This document shows positions 8,759 to 17,364 of a stretch of DNA of 64,000 nt, in pieces. A program made the position numbers and the translations under genes. Location of the stretch: positions 904,001-968,000 of the forward strand of contig NZ_OY769915.1 of assembly GCF_963669205.1 (NCBI RefSeq). Direction: 5' to 3'. The DNA is from an uncultured Roseibium sp. (GTDB lineage: Bacteria; Pseudomonadota; Alphaproteobacteria; Rhizobiales; Stappiaceae). A model generated the notes under the pieces. That model had not been told where the DNA came from. It saw only the letters and a program-made list of their open reading frames with translations, and searched no databases. Position 1 is the first letter of the stretch; the number at the start of each line of letters is the position of its first letter.

Positions 8759-9745
8759 TCACTCTACGGCGAGAGCCTTGTCGAGCAGGTCCTGCCCGTC
8801 CGGAACCTCTTCAACGAATTTCTGGTACGAGGTCTCCATTGCCAGTTTGCGCCAGGCTTCGAAGTCTTCCGGGCTCATCTGCGCGATCTCGACACCGGCT
8901 TCCTCAAACACCTGAACGGAGGCCGCATCCTGTTTCTTTGCCTCTGCAAGGTAGAATGCTTCGGCCTTTTCGGCACCGGCCAGAAGCGCCTGCTGCTGCG
9001 CTTCGGTGAGGCCCTCGAAGGTCGACTTGTTCATCAGAAGCGGCTGGTACATGAACCAGAGGGCAACGTCGCCTGCGGGCGTGTAGCACTTGACCTGTTC
9101 GTAGATGCGGTAGGAGACGAACGAGGAAGACGACGTGTTGGCCGCCTGCAGAACGCCGGTCTGCATCGCGTTGTAGATCTCCGAAGACGCCATGGAGGCG
9201 ATTGATGCACCTGCACCTGCGAGCATCTGTTCGAAGGATTTGCCCGCTGCGCGCGTCTGTAGTCCCTTCACATCGTCCGGGCTGGTGATGCACTTGTCCG
9301 TTCCGGCAAATCCACCGGCCAGGTAGCCATGCACCAGCACCATCACGTCGTCGTCCGCCATTTTCGCTTCCAGGGCGTCCATGAAGGGCGAATCGCTGAG
9401 GCGCGCCGCGTGGTCGTGGTTCTTCACCAGACCCGGCATGAGGGTCAGGTTATAGGCCGGCTGCTGGCCACCGGCATAGCTCAGCGGGAACACGGTCATG
9501 TCGAGCTGGCCGCGGCTGAGCGGCTTGTATTGCTCGCGCGGCTTGAACAGGGACTTCGAGCCGAAGATCTTGATCTCCAGATCGACATCCGCGGCTGCAA
9601 CCTCATCGGCCACGATCTGCGCCACCTGATGGCGGACATCCTTATTGGACCACTGGTGAGACAACCGCAGTTCCGTCGCCTGAACCAGCGTCGCAGTGCT
9701 CATGACGGCAAGGGTCGCCACCGCGCCTTTCAAAATTGATTTCAT
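8759..9745 (-). CDS. TRAP transporter periplasmic substrate-binding protein, DctP type (malonate cluster)
   Basis: A 328-aa secreted protein with a cleavable signal peptide (about residues 1-23, cleaved after VQA). The body has the DctP fold features RLSHQWSNKD at the mature N-terminus, a family-typical arginine in the QTRAAGKSFEQM region for carboxylate binding, and AMQTGVLQAANTSSSSF near the hinge. A strong GGAGG ribosome site precedes the ATG. It is the first gene of the leftward operon, behind a promoter and a putative operator at 9797-9840. Malonate as ligand is inferred from the downstream genes. Confidence 0.9.
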   Translation of the reverse strand: MKSILKGAVATLAVMSTATLVQATELRLSHQWSNKDVRHQVAQIVADEVAAADVDLEIKIFGSKSLFKPREQYKPLSRGQLDMTVFPLSYAGGQQPAYNLTLMPGLVKNHDHAARLSDSPFMDALEAKMADDDVMVLVHGYLAGGFAGTDKCITSPDDVKGLQTRAAGKSFEQMLAGAGASIASMASSEIYNAMQTGVLQAANTSSSSFVSYRIYEQVKCYTPAGDVALWFMYQPLLMNKSTFEGLTEAQQQALLAGAEKAEAFYLAEAKKQDAASVQVFEEAGVEIAQMSPEDFEAWRKLAMETSYQKFVEEVPDGQDLLDKALAVE

Positions 9746-9796
9746 GTTTTCCTCCCGAAGTGCCCGAACGGGAATTCCTCCCGGACGGCGCGGGCA

Positions 9797-9825
9797 GTGT
9801 AAGATCGTTCTGTATTTTTAGTCAA
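9797..9825 (-). promoter_or_regulatory. Probable promoter of the malonate TRAP operon
   Basis: Reading leftward, -35 TTGACT (9825-9820) and a weak -10 TTACAC (9802-9797) are 17 bp apart, upstream of the binding-protein gene. The -35 hexamer is good; the -10 matches consensus poorly, which would suit a regulated promoter. Confidence 0.4.
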
Positions 9826-9830
9826 CAATC

Positions 9831-9840
9831 TTGTATACAA
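9831..9840. promoter_or_regulatory. Putative operator TTGTATACAA for the GntR/MatR regulator
   Basis: A perfect 10-bp palindrome, TTGTATACAA, lies between the divergent regulator and transporter genes, 5 bp upstream of the leftward -35 and about 47 bp before the regulator ATG. FadR/VanR-type GntR proteins recognise palindromes of this kind. Binding itself is inferred. Confidence 0.5.
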
Positions 9841-9887
9841 AAATTACGGGTTTGCGTTTCAGCGCCCGCCGAACTAGAAGAAAAGTC

Positions 9888-10544
9888 ATGGAACAACGGC
9901 GTGCCGACAACATTGCTGAAGCGCTCGAGGAGCACATTTTCAGCGGCATTTTCCAGAACGGGGACCGTCTCGACGAAGTGAGGCTCGCCGAGCAGTTCGG
10001 CGTGTCCAGAACGCCCTTGCGCGAGGCGCTTCAAAGGTTGGCTCTGTCGGGCCTGGTGGAACTTGTGCCGCGTCGCGGCGCGTTCGTGCGCCAGCCCGGG
10101 CCGATAGAGCTGATGGAAATGTTCGAGGTCATGGCGGAGCTTGAAGCCGTGTGTGGCCGCCTGGCCGCTCTCAGGATTTCCGATGAGGCGATTGAAGAAC
10201 TTCGGGACGCGAACGCCAGGTGCCAGATGGCCGTCGAGGCCCGTGACACGGACGGGTACTACGCCGAAAACGAACGCTTCCACAAGACGATCTACCGGCA
10301 ATCGGGCAACGGTTTCCTGGAGCAGGAGGCGACGAAACTCCACAAGCGCCTGAAACCGTTCCGGCGGCAGCAGCTGAAGTTCCGGGGACGCATGGCCCAG
10401 TCCATGGCCGAACACGAGGCGATCGTCGAGGCCCTCGCCCGTGGCAACCCGGACGACGCGGCCGGCGCCTTGCGCAATCATGTCGCCGTGCAAGGCGAGA
10501 AGTTCCACAATCTGATGTCGAGCCTGAAGCAAAAGGCCGGATAG
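9888..10544 (+). CDS. matR: GntR-family (FadR/FCD) transcriptional regulator, MatR-like
   Basis: A 218-aa regulator with an N-terminal winged helix-turn-helix (about residues 8-70, including VSRTPLREALQRLALSGLV) and a C-terminal all-helical FCD ligand domain, where E/H residues such as those in ENERFHKTIY and EHEAIVEAL normally bind metal and a carboxylate ligand. The ATG at 9888 has an AGAAGA ribosome site; an upstream TTG at 9831 would overlap the operator and is less likely. It is divergent from the malonate TRAP operon, so it most likely represses that operon and responds to malonate or malonyl-CoA. Confidence 0.82.
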   Translation: MEQRRADNIAEALEEHIFSGIFQNGDRLDEVRLAEQFGVSRTPLREALQRLALSGLVELVPRRGAFVRQPGPIELMEMFEVMAELEAVCGRLAALRISDEAIEELRDANARCQMAVEARDTDGYYAENERFHKTIYRQSGNGFLEQEATKLHKRLKPFRRQQLKFRGRMAQSMAEHEAIVEALARGNPDDAAGALRNHVAVQGEKFHNLMSSLKQKAG

Positions 10545-10601
10545 AACTGTCCGCGCCCGTGCCCGGGTGTTGCCGGTCAACGATCTACGTGGTTTTTCAG
10601 A

Positions 10602-10632
10602 TTGACCTTCCAGTGACTGGAGGCCCTAACTG
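10602..10632 (+). promoter_or_regulatory. CueR-type promoter with 19-bp spacer for the copper ATPase gene
   Basis: A -35 TTGACC (10602-10607) and -10 TAACTG (10627-10632) are separated by 19 bp, the over-long spacing typical of MerR-family activated promoters. The spacer holds a dyad (CTTCCAG / CTGGAGG, centred on TGA at 10614-10616), the usual CueR/HmrR box. The regulator is encoded two genes downstream, so Cu(I)-dependent autoregulated activation is expected. Confidence 0.72.
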
Positions 10633-10650
10633 ACGCGGTAATCATCCTTG

Positions 10651-13026
10651 ATGAAGAGCGCGCCGATCATGCAGGAAACCGTAGCCACTTTGGAAAGCCC
10701 CACAGATCCCGGCCAGGCCATCGACCCGGTTTGCGGCATGTCGGTGACGCTGGGCAAGGGCAAGCCGTCGCTGAAATACAAGGGTGAGATTTATCACTTC
10801 TGCAATCCGAAGTGCCACGACAAGTTCGACGCCGACCCCTACTTCTACCTGTCCGGCAACAATGAGAAAAAGAAGAAGCTGGATGCGGAAAAATCCGCCT
10901 CCGGTTCGCTTTTCACCTGCCCGATGGATCCGGAAATCGTTCAGGAAGGTCCGGGCACATGTCCCATCTGCGGCATGGCCCTGGAGCCGATGAGCGGTGT
11001 GTCGGACGAACTCAACCACGAGCTGATCGATTTCACCCGCCGTCTCCGGGTCAGTGTTGCCGCCGCCATACCGCTCCTCGTCCTGACCATGGGACCGATG
11101 GTCGGGGTGCCGGTCCGCGACTGGATCGGCGAAGGTGTCGCCATCTATCTGGAGGCGATTCTGGCGACGCCGGTCGTTCTTTGGGCCGCCCTGCCGTTTT
11201 TCCAGCGCGGCTGGACGTCGCTTGTCACCCGGCATTTCAACATGTGGACCCTGATCATGATCGGGGTTGGGACGGCCTATCTCTATTCCATGATCGCCGC
11301 CTTCCTGCCGTTCCTGTTCCCGGACGGACTCAAGGCGGCAAGCGGACACATGCCTGTCTACTTCGAGGCGGCCGTCGTGATCATCGCTCTGGTTTTTGTC
11401 GGCCAGGTCCTGGAACTGAACGCGAGAGAACGCACCGGGGACGCCATCCGCGCCCTGCTCGATCTTGCGCCCAAGACGGCGCGGCGCGTCGCCGAGGACG
11501 GCGAAGAATATGACGCGCCCCTGGAAAACATCCTGGCCGGTGACCGGTTGCGCGTCCGTCCCGGCGAGGCGGTACCGGTCGACGGCGTTGTGCTGGAAGG
11601 AACTTCGTCCGTCGACGAAAGCCTCGTCACGGGCGAACCGGTGCCGGTGCAAAAACAGCCCGGAGACAAGGTCACCGGCGGCACGCTCAACAAGACCGGC
11701 TCCATGGTCATGCAGGCGCAGCTTGTCGGCGAGGACACGATGCTCGCCAAGATCGTCGAGATGGTCGCCTCCGCGCAGCGCTCCCGCGCGCCGATCCAGG
11801 GCCTCGCGGACCGCGTCGCAAGTTACTTCGTCCCGACCGTTGTCGCGGTCGCGGTTCTCGCCTTTTTCGCCTGGCTGGTCTTCGGACCCAGCCCGTCTCT
11901 CGTGCACGGCATTGTCGCCGCCGTTTCGGTCCTGATCATCGCCTGTCCCTGTGCGCTCGGGCTGGCGACGCCCATGTCGATCATGACGGCGACGGGCCGG
12001 GGCGCGCAGGCCGGTGTGCTTGTGAAGACCGCCGAAAGTCTGGAACACCTGGCTGAAGTTGATGTCATTGTCGTCGACAAGACCGGGACCTTGACGGAGG
12101 GCCGGCCGGCCGTGACCGACATTCTTGCCGGCGACGGCGTGAAGGACGATGACATGCTGTCGCTGGCGGCCGCGCTCGAAAAGGGCTCGGAGCATCCCCT
12201 GGCCGAAGCGATCCTGGAAGCCGCAAGCGAAAGAGATTTGGACATCCCCGCAATGACCGGTTTCGAGGCCGTGACGGGCAAGGGCGTCACCGCGATGGTT
12301 GGAGAAAGCCGTGTATCCTTCGGCAACGCGGCATTCGCAAAAGAGACCGGCGCCGATCCCGGCTCGCTGCAGGGCCGTGCCGAAGAGTTGGCCGAACTCG
12401 GCAAGACCGTCCTGTATCTTGTCAGGGAAATTTCAGGCGAGGCCGTCTTGCAGGGGGTCATTGCCGTCGCCGATCCGGTCAAACACAATGCAAGGGCGGC
12501 GATCGATGCGCTTCATGCCGACGGCGTGAAGATCGTCATGGCAACCGGCGATGCTCCGCGAACAGCCGAAGCGGTTGCCGCCGTGCTTGGCATCGACGAT
12601 GTGCGCGCCGGTGTCCTGCCGGAAGACAAGCAGAAACTCGTTGAAGAACTCAAGGCCCGTGGCCACCGGGTGGCAATGGCCGGAGACGGGGTCAACGACG
12701 CACCGGCTCTGGCTGCCGCCGATGTCGGCCTGGCCATGGGGACAGGCGCGGATGTTGCGGTCGAAAGTGCCGGCCTGACATTGCTCAAGGGGGACCTGGA
12801 AGGCATCCTGCGGGCGCGTACGCTCGCCCGCGCGACGGTGAAGAACATCCGTCAGAACCTTTTCTTTGCCTTCGCCTATAACTCCGTCGGTGTACCGATC
12901 GCGGCAGGCGTGCTTTACCCGGTCCTGGGTGTCTTGTTGTCTCCGATGCTGGCCGCAGCGGCTATGAGCCTGTCTTCGGTGTCCGTGATCACGAATGCGT
13001 TGCGTTTACGCACACTGAAGTTTTGA
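10651..13026 (+). CDS. Copper-exporting P1B-type ATPase with YHS and heavy-metal-binding N-terminal domains
   Basis: A 791-aa membrane pump expected to expel Cu(I) from the cytoplasm. The N-terminus has a YHS domain (about residues 24-70, DPVCGMSV ... YHFCNPKCHDKF) and then a short heavy-metal-binding domain (FTCPMDPEIVQEGPGTCPICGMALEP) instead of the usual CxxC ferredoxin-like MBDs. The core has eight expected helices, the CPC metal site (ACPCALGLATP, near residue 432), the phosphorylated Asp in DKTGTLTEG (near 475), the SEHPLAEAI motif (near 513) and GDGVNDAPAL (near 678). The final helices carry the N/Y and M/S motifs of the copper subgroup. A CueR-type promoter precedes it and the CueR-like gene follows 9 bp later. 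TTG at 10648 is an alternative start. Confidence 0.93.
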   Translation: MKSAPIMQETVATLESPTDPGQAIDPVCGMSVTLGKGKPSLKYKGEIYHFCNPKCHDKFDADPYFYLSGNNEKKKKLDAEKSASGSLFTCPMDPEIVQEGPGTCPICGMALEPMSGVSDELNHELIDFTRRLRVSVAAAIPLLVLTMGPMVGVPVRDWIGEGVAIYLEAILATPVVLWAALPFFQRGWTSLVTRHFNMWTLIMIGVGTAYLYSMIAAFLPFLFPDGLKAASGHMPVYFEAAVVIIALVFVGQVLELNARERTGDAIRALLDLAPKTARRVAEDGEEYDAPLENILAGDRLRVRPGEAVPVDGVVLEGTSSVDESLVTGEPVPVQKQPGDKVTGGTLNKTGSMVMQAQLVGEDTMLAKIVEMVASAQRSRAPIQGLADRVASYFVPTVVAVAVLAFFAWLVFGPSPSLVHGIVAAVSVLIIACPCALGLATPMSIMTATGRGAQAGVLVKTAESLEHLAEVDVIVVDKTGTLTEGRPAVTDILAGDGVKDDDMLSLAAALEKGSEHPLAEAILEAASERDLDIPAMTGFEAVTGKGVTAMVGESRVSFGNAAFAKETGADPGSLQGRAEELAELGKTVLYLVREISGEAVLQGVIAVADPVKHNARAAIDALHADGVKIVMATGDAPRTAEAVAAVLGIDDVRAGVLPEDKQKLVEELKARGHRVAMAGDGVNDAPALAAADVGLAMGTGADVAVESAGLTLLKGDLEGILRARTLARATVKNIRQNLFFAFAYNSVGVPIAAGVLYPVLGVLLSPMLAAAAMSLSSVSVITNALRLRTLKF

Positions 13027-13035
13027 GGTGCAGAA

Positions 13036-13458
13036 ATGAACATCGGAACCGCATCTGAACAAAGCCGTCTTCCCGTCAAGACGATCCGCTACTACGAGGA
13101 TATCGGTCTCGTCAGGCCGCTCCGCAGCGAAAACGGCTATCGCGACTTCTCGGACACGGACCTGCAGACCTTGAAATTCCTGCAGCGGGCGCGCAGTCTC
13201 GGATTTTCCATCGAGGAATGCCGCGAATTGCTGTCGCTTTACGAAGATGGCAACAGGGCCAGCGCCGACGTGAAAGCCATCACGCAGTCCAAGATCACCG
13301 AAATCGATCGGAAGATCGATGAGCTGATATCCCTGAAGAGGGTCCTGACGACGCTGTCCGATGCCTGTCACGGCGACAACCGGCCAACCTGTCCGATCAT
13401 TGATGATCTTGCCGGCAGGAGCGATCCGGACAAGGACATGCGGGGACGGTCACGATGA
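13036..13458 (+). CDS. MerR-family Cu(I)-responsive regulator (CueR/HmrR type)
   Basis: A 140-aa MerR protein: the winged-helix DNA-binding domain covers residues 1-70 (KTIRYYEDIGLVRP is the family hallmark), a dimerisation helix runs to about residue 105, and the metal loop has two cysteines spaced as in CueR (C111-x7-C119, in CHGDNRPTC). That spacing predicts a two-coordinate Cu(I)/Ag(I) site. The gene lies immediately after the copper ATPase, and its stop overlaps the next gene's ATG (ATGA), so the cytochrome gene is co-translated. It should activate the 10602-10632 promoter. Confidence 0.9.
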   Translation: MNIGTASEQSRLPVKTIRYYEDIGLVRPLRSENGYRDFSDTDLQTLKFLQRARSLGFSIEECRELLSLYEDGNRASADVKAITQSKITEIDRKIDELISLKRVLTTLSDACHGDNRPTCPIIDDLAGRSDPDKDMRGRSR

Positions 13459-13886
13459 GCCGGATGCGGAAATTGACAACCGTCACTGTGTCGCTCGTCC
13501 TGGTTATGGGCGGTGCGGTTTTCTGGCTGACACGACATCTGCAGGCACCGGAGCCCTCCGCGGCCAGCGGTGCGATGGTTCAGGTTCGCGTACCGGACCT
13601 GACTGCGGTTGCGCTGGAAGGACAGGTACTTTTCCGGGGCAATTGCGCCATGTGCCATGGAGACCTCGCTGACGGGCGCGAGGGATTGGGGCCGCCTCTG
13701 GTCCACAAGATCTATGAGCCGGGTCACCACTCGGATGGCTCGTTTTTCCTGGCGGCTGCACAGGGTGTCCGCTCGCACCACTGGCGCTTCGGCAACATGC
13801 CGCCCGTGGACACGGTGAGCCAGGACGATGTTGGAAAGATTGTCGCGTATGTGAGGTCGCTGCAGCGGGCAAACGGAATTTACTAG
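13455..13886 (+). CDS. Membrane-anchored class I cytochrome c
   Basis: A 143-aa protein with an N-terminal signal anchor (about residues 8-27) and one haem c motif, CAMCH at residues 64-68. The Met of FGNMPPVD (near 115) is the probable sixth ligand. It is the size of a monohaem electron carrier. The start overlaps the stop of the CueR-like regulator, making it part of the copper operon. The redox partner is unknown; location in a copper-regulated operon suggests a periplasmic role under copper stress, but that is inference. Confidence 0.85.
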   Translation: MSRMRKLTTVTVSLVLVMGGAVFWLTRHLQAPEPSAASGAMVQVRVPDLTAVALEGQVLFRGNCAMCHGDLADGREGLGPPLVHKIYEPGHHSDGSFFLAAAQGVRSHHWRFGNMPPVDTVSQDDVGKIVAYVRSLQRANGIY

Positions 13887-13902
13887 GAGGGAGATCATCC
13901 AG

Positions 13903-14367
13903 ATGAAAGTCGGAACACGTTCGACGGCGCTTGCTGTGGGCCTGCTTGCTTTGGCCGCCGGCGCTGCATGGGCGCATGGCGGTGCGACGGGGATCGTCAA
14001 GGAACGCATGGACGCGATGACCGAGATCAGCCGCAACGTCAAGATGGTGGGGCAAATGCTGAAAGGCACCGCCGCCTATGATCCGCAGGAGATCGGCAGT
14101 GCGGCAAATGCCATTGCCGCGCACGCGGGCGATGCGATGACAGGGTTGTTTCCCGAAGGCAGTCTCCAGCACCCTTCGGAGGCCAGCCCGGAGATCTGGG
14201 CGGATTGGCCGGAGTTTTCCTCCTATGCGGAGAGCCTGCAATCCTCAGCACTGACGCTCAAGGAATTGGCGGCACAGGGAGCTGAGCAGAAAGTCGTCGC
14301 CGCCGCTTTCGGCAAGGTCGCGGGGACCTGCAAGACCTGTCATGAGGCCTTTCGGATCAAAAAGTAG
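13903..14367 (+). CDS. Class II cytochrome c (c'/c-556 type)
   Basis: A 154-aa secreted protein with a signal peptide (cleaved near AWA-H, residue 24) and a C-terminal haem motif CKTCH at 143-147, the arrangement of the four-helix cytochrome c'/c-556 family. The Met in KERMDAM (residue 36) would act as axial ligand, which favours the six-coordinate c-556 subtype. It follows the class I cytochrome by 16 bp and probably belongs to the same copper operon. A strong GGAGGGAG ribosome site precedes the ATG. Confidence 0.88.
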   Translation: MKVGTRSTALAVGLLALAAGAAWAHGGATGIVKERMDAMTEISRNVKMVGQMLKGTAAYDPQEIGSAANAIAAHAGDAMTGLFPEGSLQHPSEASPEIWADWPEFSSYAESLQSSALTLKELAAQGAEQKVVAAAFGKVAGTCKTCHEAFRIKK

Positions 14368-14507
14368 CGGTTTCCGCTTCTGACGCAGCGTCTTCAAAGT
14401 TCGAAAGCTGCAATGCGCTTGCCACGACCGGCCGCATGTTTTACCTCACGGTCAAACATTTCCGGTATGTAAGACATATCCGGCAAGGCAACAGGAGACC
14501 GCGCGAC

Positions 14508-15128
14508 ATGACCATCAGATATCACAAGGAAGATCTTCCTGATCTGACGGCCTACGAGACGGCGGAGGCCGTTGCGGTCGATTCCGAGACCCTCGGGCTC
14601 AACCCGCACCGCGACCGGTTGTGTGTTGTTCAGCTCTCCGCCGGTGACGGCACGGCGGATGTCGTCCAGATCGCGCGCGGACAGAGCACGGCGCCCAACC
14701 TTGCCCGATTGCTCACCGACACGGCCAAACCGAAGATTTTTCACTTTGCCCGGTTTGATGTCGCCGTGCTCCGGCACTATCTAGGCATCGAGGTCGAGCC
14801 GGTCTGGTGCACCAAGATCGCTTCGAAACTCGTGCGGACCTACACGGACCGGCATGGCCTGAAGGACATAACCCGTGAATTGCTCGGGGTTGATCTTTCA
14901 AAGCAGCAGCAGAGTTCCGACTGGGCGGCGGAAACCCTGTCGGATGCGCAGCTGGCCTATGCGGCTTCGGATGTGCTGCACTTGCATGCGTTGAAGAGAA
15001 AACTGGAGTTCATGCTGCAGCGGGAAGAGCGCAGCCATATCGCGGATGCCTGTTTCAAGTTTCTGCCGACGCGCGCCGAACTTGATCTCAAGGGATGGGA
15101 AGAAACGGACATTTTTGCGCATTCCTGA
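14508..15128 (+). CDS. RNase D-like 3'-5' exonuclease (DEDDy family)
   Basis: A 206-aa single-domain exonuclease. The DEDDy residues are visible: D and E in VDSETLGL (ExoI), D in HFARFDVAVL (ExoII), and Y/D in YAASDVLHL (ExoIII). It lacks the HRDC domains of full-length RNase D, so it matches the short alphaproteobacterial form. The ATG at 14508 has a CAGGAG ribosome site; the longer frame from 14436 has none. It is followed by the LPS-transport genes, an arrangement common in this class, and could act in RNA 3'-end trimming. Confidence 0.9.
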   Translation: MTIRYHKEDLPDLTAYETAEAVAVDSETLGLNPHRDRLCVVQLSAGDGTADVVQIARGQSTAPNLARLLTDTAKPKIFHFARFDVAVLRHYLGIEVEPVWCTKIASKLVRTYTDRHGLKDITRELLGVDLSKQQQSSDWAAETLSDAQLAYAASDVLHLHALKRKLEFMLQREERSHIADACFKFLPTRAELDLKGWEETDIFAHS

Positions 15129-15176
15129 GGACGGCAGCGCGAATGATCGGCGGCTTTGCCGCAGTTGGAGAGTGTG

Positions 15177-15827
15177 TTGAGTATCACCAGCGGAAATATG
15201 GGGCGTGCAGTTCCCGGGCATCAGCTCAGCCGTGTGCAGCGGGCGGCGCGCCGTCACAGCCTGCTGGTGCGCCTGCTGCGCTGGACCTTCCCGGCGATCG
15301 GTCTGCTGATCCTGGTGGGCATGACCGGGCTCGTTGTGCTGTTCAACGTCCTGAGTGGTTTCGGTGTTGCCAACATGATGCTGACGAGCGAGGGACTGGT
15401 GATGGATCATCCCGAATTGTCCGGTCATGACGGCGAACGGTCCTACAAGGTCACCGCGCGCCGGGCTATCCAGAGGTTGAGCGATCCCCGGATCATAGAT
15501 CTGGAGACGATCCGCGCGGACATTGTCCTGGGAAAGGACGAAAGTGCCGAGATCATTGCCCTGAAGGGCACCTATGACAACGCCGCTGAAACCTTGCGCC
15601 TTTACGAGGGCATACAGATCGAATGGAGCGAAGGCTACACGGTCGATTTGTCGGTTGTGGACGTCAATTTGAAGACCGGCGCCATGAAAACATCCGAGCC
15701 GGTTTCAATTCGCTCCGATCAAGGGCATGTTCAGTCCGGTAATCTCTCATATGATAAGGCAAATGGCCTCGTCCGGTTTGCCGATGGCATCAAGATGACG
15801 ATCAATCCGGCTTCGGAAGGACAATAG
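15177..15827 (+). CDS. lptC: LPS export protein LptC
   Basis: A 216-aa bitopic protein with a membrane anchor at about residues 32-55 and a periplasmic beta-jellyroll domain, the DUF1239/LptC type. It takes LPS from the LptBFG transporter and hands it to LptA. I chose the TTG at 15177, which has a GGAG site 6 bp upstream; an ATG at 15198 would shorten the N-terminus by 7 residues. Only 3 bp separate its stop from the lptA start, and lptB and rpoN follow, the standard synteny. Confidence 0.85.
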   Translation: MSITSGNMGRAVPGHQLSRVQRAARRHSLLVRLLRWTFPAIGLLILVGMTGLVVLFNVLSGFGVANMMLTSEGLVMDHPELSGHDGERSYKVTARRAIQRLSDPRIIDLETIRADIVLGKDESAEIIALKGTYDNAAETLRLYEGIQIEWSEGYTVDLSVVDVNLKTGAMKTSEPVSIRSDQGHVQSGNLSYDKANGLVRFADGIKMTINPASEGQ

Positions 15828-15830
15828 CAG

Positions 15831-16400
15831 ATGACAGTTTTGAAACGCCTTGCTCTTGGGGTTGCCGCCGTTTTCCTTTCATCGGCCGTGCAGGCGCAGA
15901 CCTTTTCCGATTCCTTCGCCGGGTTCGGATCGAACGACGGAGAACCGATCGAGATTGAGGCGAGCGAGCTTCTCGTCGAGGACAACAACAACACCGCAAC
16001 CTTTGTCGGGGATGTCGTCGTCGTGCAGGGCGAAACGAGCCTCGAAACGGAACGGCTGAAGGTGTTTTACGCGGGCTCGGGTGCGTCCACCGGTGAAGGG
16101 GCGGTTCAGCAACGCATTTCGCGCCTTGAGGCGGAGGGCGGTGTTTTCGTCACATCCAAGGACCAGACCGCCAAGGGCGACGCGGCAAGCTTCGACATGA
16201 ACAAGGAAATCATGGTGATGACCGGAAGCGAAGTCGTTCTCAGCCAGGGCCCCAATGTGGTGGTCGGCAACAAGTTGACGGTCAACCTCAAGACCGGGCA
16301 GGCGAACCTGACCGCGGCCAAGGGGAAGGTTGCCGGTTCCGGCGGTGGCGGCGGGCGCGTCAAGGTGCGCATCATGCCCAACAGTGTAGAAGAAAACTGA
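15831..16400 (+). CDS. lptA: LPS transport periplasmic protein LptA
   Basis: A 189-aa periplasmic protein with a signal peptide (about residues 1-23, cleaved after VQA) and an OstA-like beta-jellyroll domain (EPIEIEASELLVEDNNNTATFVGDV is the typical opening, followed by repeated xVxG strands). A glycine-rich linker near residues 170-175 precedes a basic tail. LptA forms the bridge that carries LPS from LptC to the outer-membrane LptD. It is co-transcribed with lptC and probably lptB. Confidence 0.9.
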   Translation: MTVLKRLALGVAAVFLSSAVQAQTFSDSFAGFGSNDGEPIEIEASELLVEDNNNTATFVGDVVVVQGETSLETERLKVFYAGSGASTGEGAVQQRISRLEAEGGVFVTSKDQTAKGDAASFDMNKEIMVMTGSEVVLSQGPNVVVGNKLTVNLKTGQANLTAAKGKVAGSGGGGGRVKVRIMPNSVEEN

Positions 16401-16520
16401 TACTTTGTGTGCCGGACCGGTGGACATGTCCCGGTGTGCGAAACGGTCTGGATGCAGCGATTGATTGGATATTCTTAAGTGAAGATTTCATCTTCGGATT
16501 ACGACGGGTTGCACGGAACC

Positions 16521-17276
16521 ATGCCTGACAACGGGGTGCCCGAAGACGACCTGTCGCAGGCACTTGTGGTCGACGGCATCGGCAAGACCTACGGCCGCCG
16601 CCAGGTGGTGAAATATGTAAGCCTGACCGTCAAGCCTGGCGAATCCGTCGGTCTGCTCGGACCGAACGGAGCCGGCAAGACAACGACCTTCTACATGATC
16701 ACCGGCCTCATTCGTCCTGACCAGGGGCAGATCCTTCTCGAAGGCTTCAACATCACCAAGATGCCGATGTACCGCCGGGCACGGTTGGGGATCGGCTACC
16801 TGCCTCAGGAAGCTTCCATTTTCAGGGGGCTGACGGTCGAGGAGAACATTCGCGCAGTGCTCGAAGTGATTGAGCCCAACCGGCAGAAGCGGCGCGAGGA
16901 ACTCGACTCGCTGCTGGCGGAATTCGGTCTCACGCATTTGCGGAAGTCGCCGAGTATCGCCCTGTCGGGCGGCGAACGCAGGCGCGTGGAAATTGCACGC
17001 GCGCTCGCCAGCCGTCCCTCCTTCATGCTGCTTGACGAACCCTTTGCCGGCATCGATCCGATTGCAGTCGGCGACATCCAGCAACTTGTGCGTCACCTGA
17101 CCCAGCGCGGCATCGGTGTCCTCATCACGGACCACAATGTCCGCGAAACGCTCGGCCTGATCGACAGGGCCTACATCATCGCCTCGGGCGAGGTTCTCAC
17201 CGAAGGCCTGCCCCAGGAAATCGTGACGAATCCCGATGTACGCAGACTTTATCTGGGGGAACAATTTACGCTTTGA
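16521..17276 (+). CDS. lptB: LPS export ABC transporter ATP-binding protein LptB
   Basis: A cytoplasmic ABC ATPase that powers LPS extraction by LptFG. Walker A (GPNGAGKTT), Q-loop (YLPQEASIF), signature LSGGERRR, Walker B MLLDEPFAGID and the H-loop ITDHNVRET are intact. The ITDHNVRET and EASIFRGLTVEENI stretches are characteristic of LptB. The ATG at 16521 has a weak GGAA site; a GTG at 16479 would add 14 residues and lacks any ribosome site. It lies between lptA and rpoN. Confidence 0.92.
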   Translation: MPDNGVPEDDLSQALVVDGIGKTYGRRQVVKYVSLTVKPGESVGLLGPNGAGKTTTFYMITGLIRPDQGQILLEGFNITKMPMYRRARLGIGYLPQEASIFRGLTVEENIRAVLEVIEPNRQKRREELDSLLAEFGLTHLRKSPSIALSGGERRRVEIARALASRPSFMLLDEPFAGIDPIAVGDIQQLVRHLTQRGIGVLITDHNVRETLGLIDRAYIIASGEVLTEGLPQEIVTNPDVRRLYLGEQFTL

Positions 17277-17364
17277 TGACGAGTGTCGAGCTAGGGTATA
17301 GTGCGGGTCTGTAACAAAGAAGCAAAAAGCAGACCACTAGAAGCTACACGCGCCTGGGAACTCG

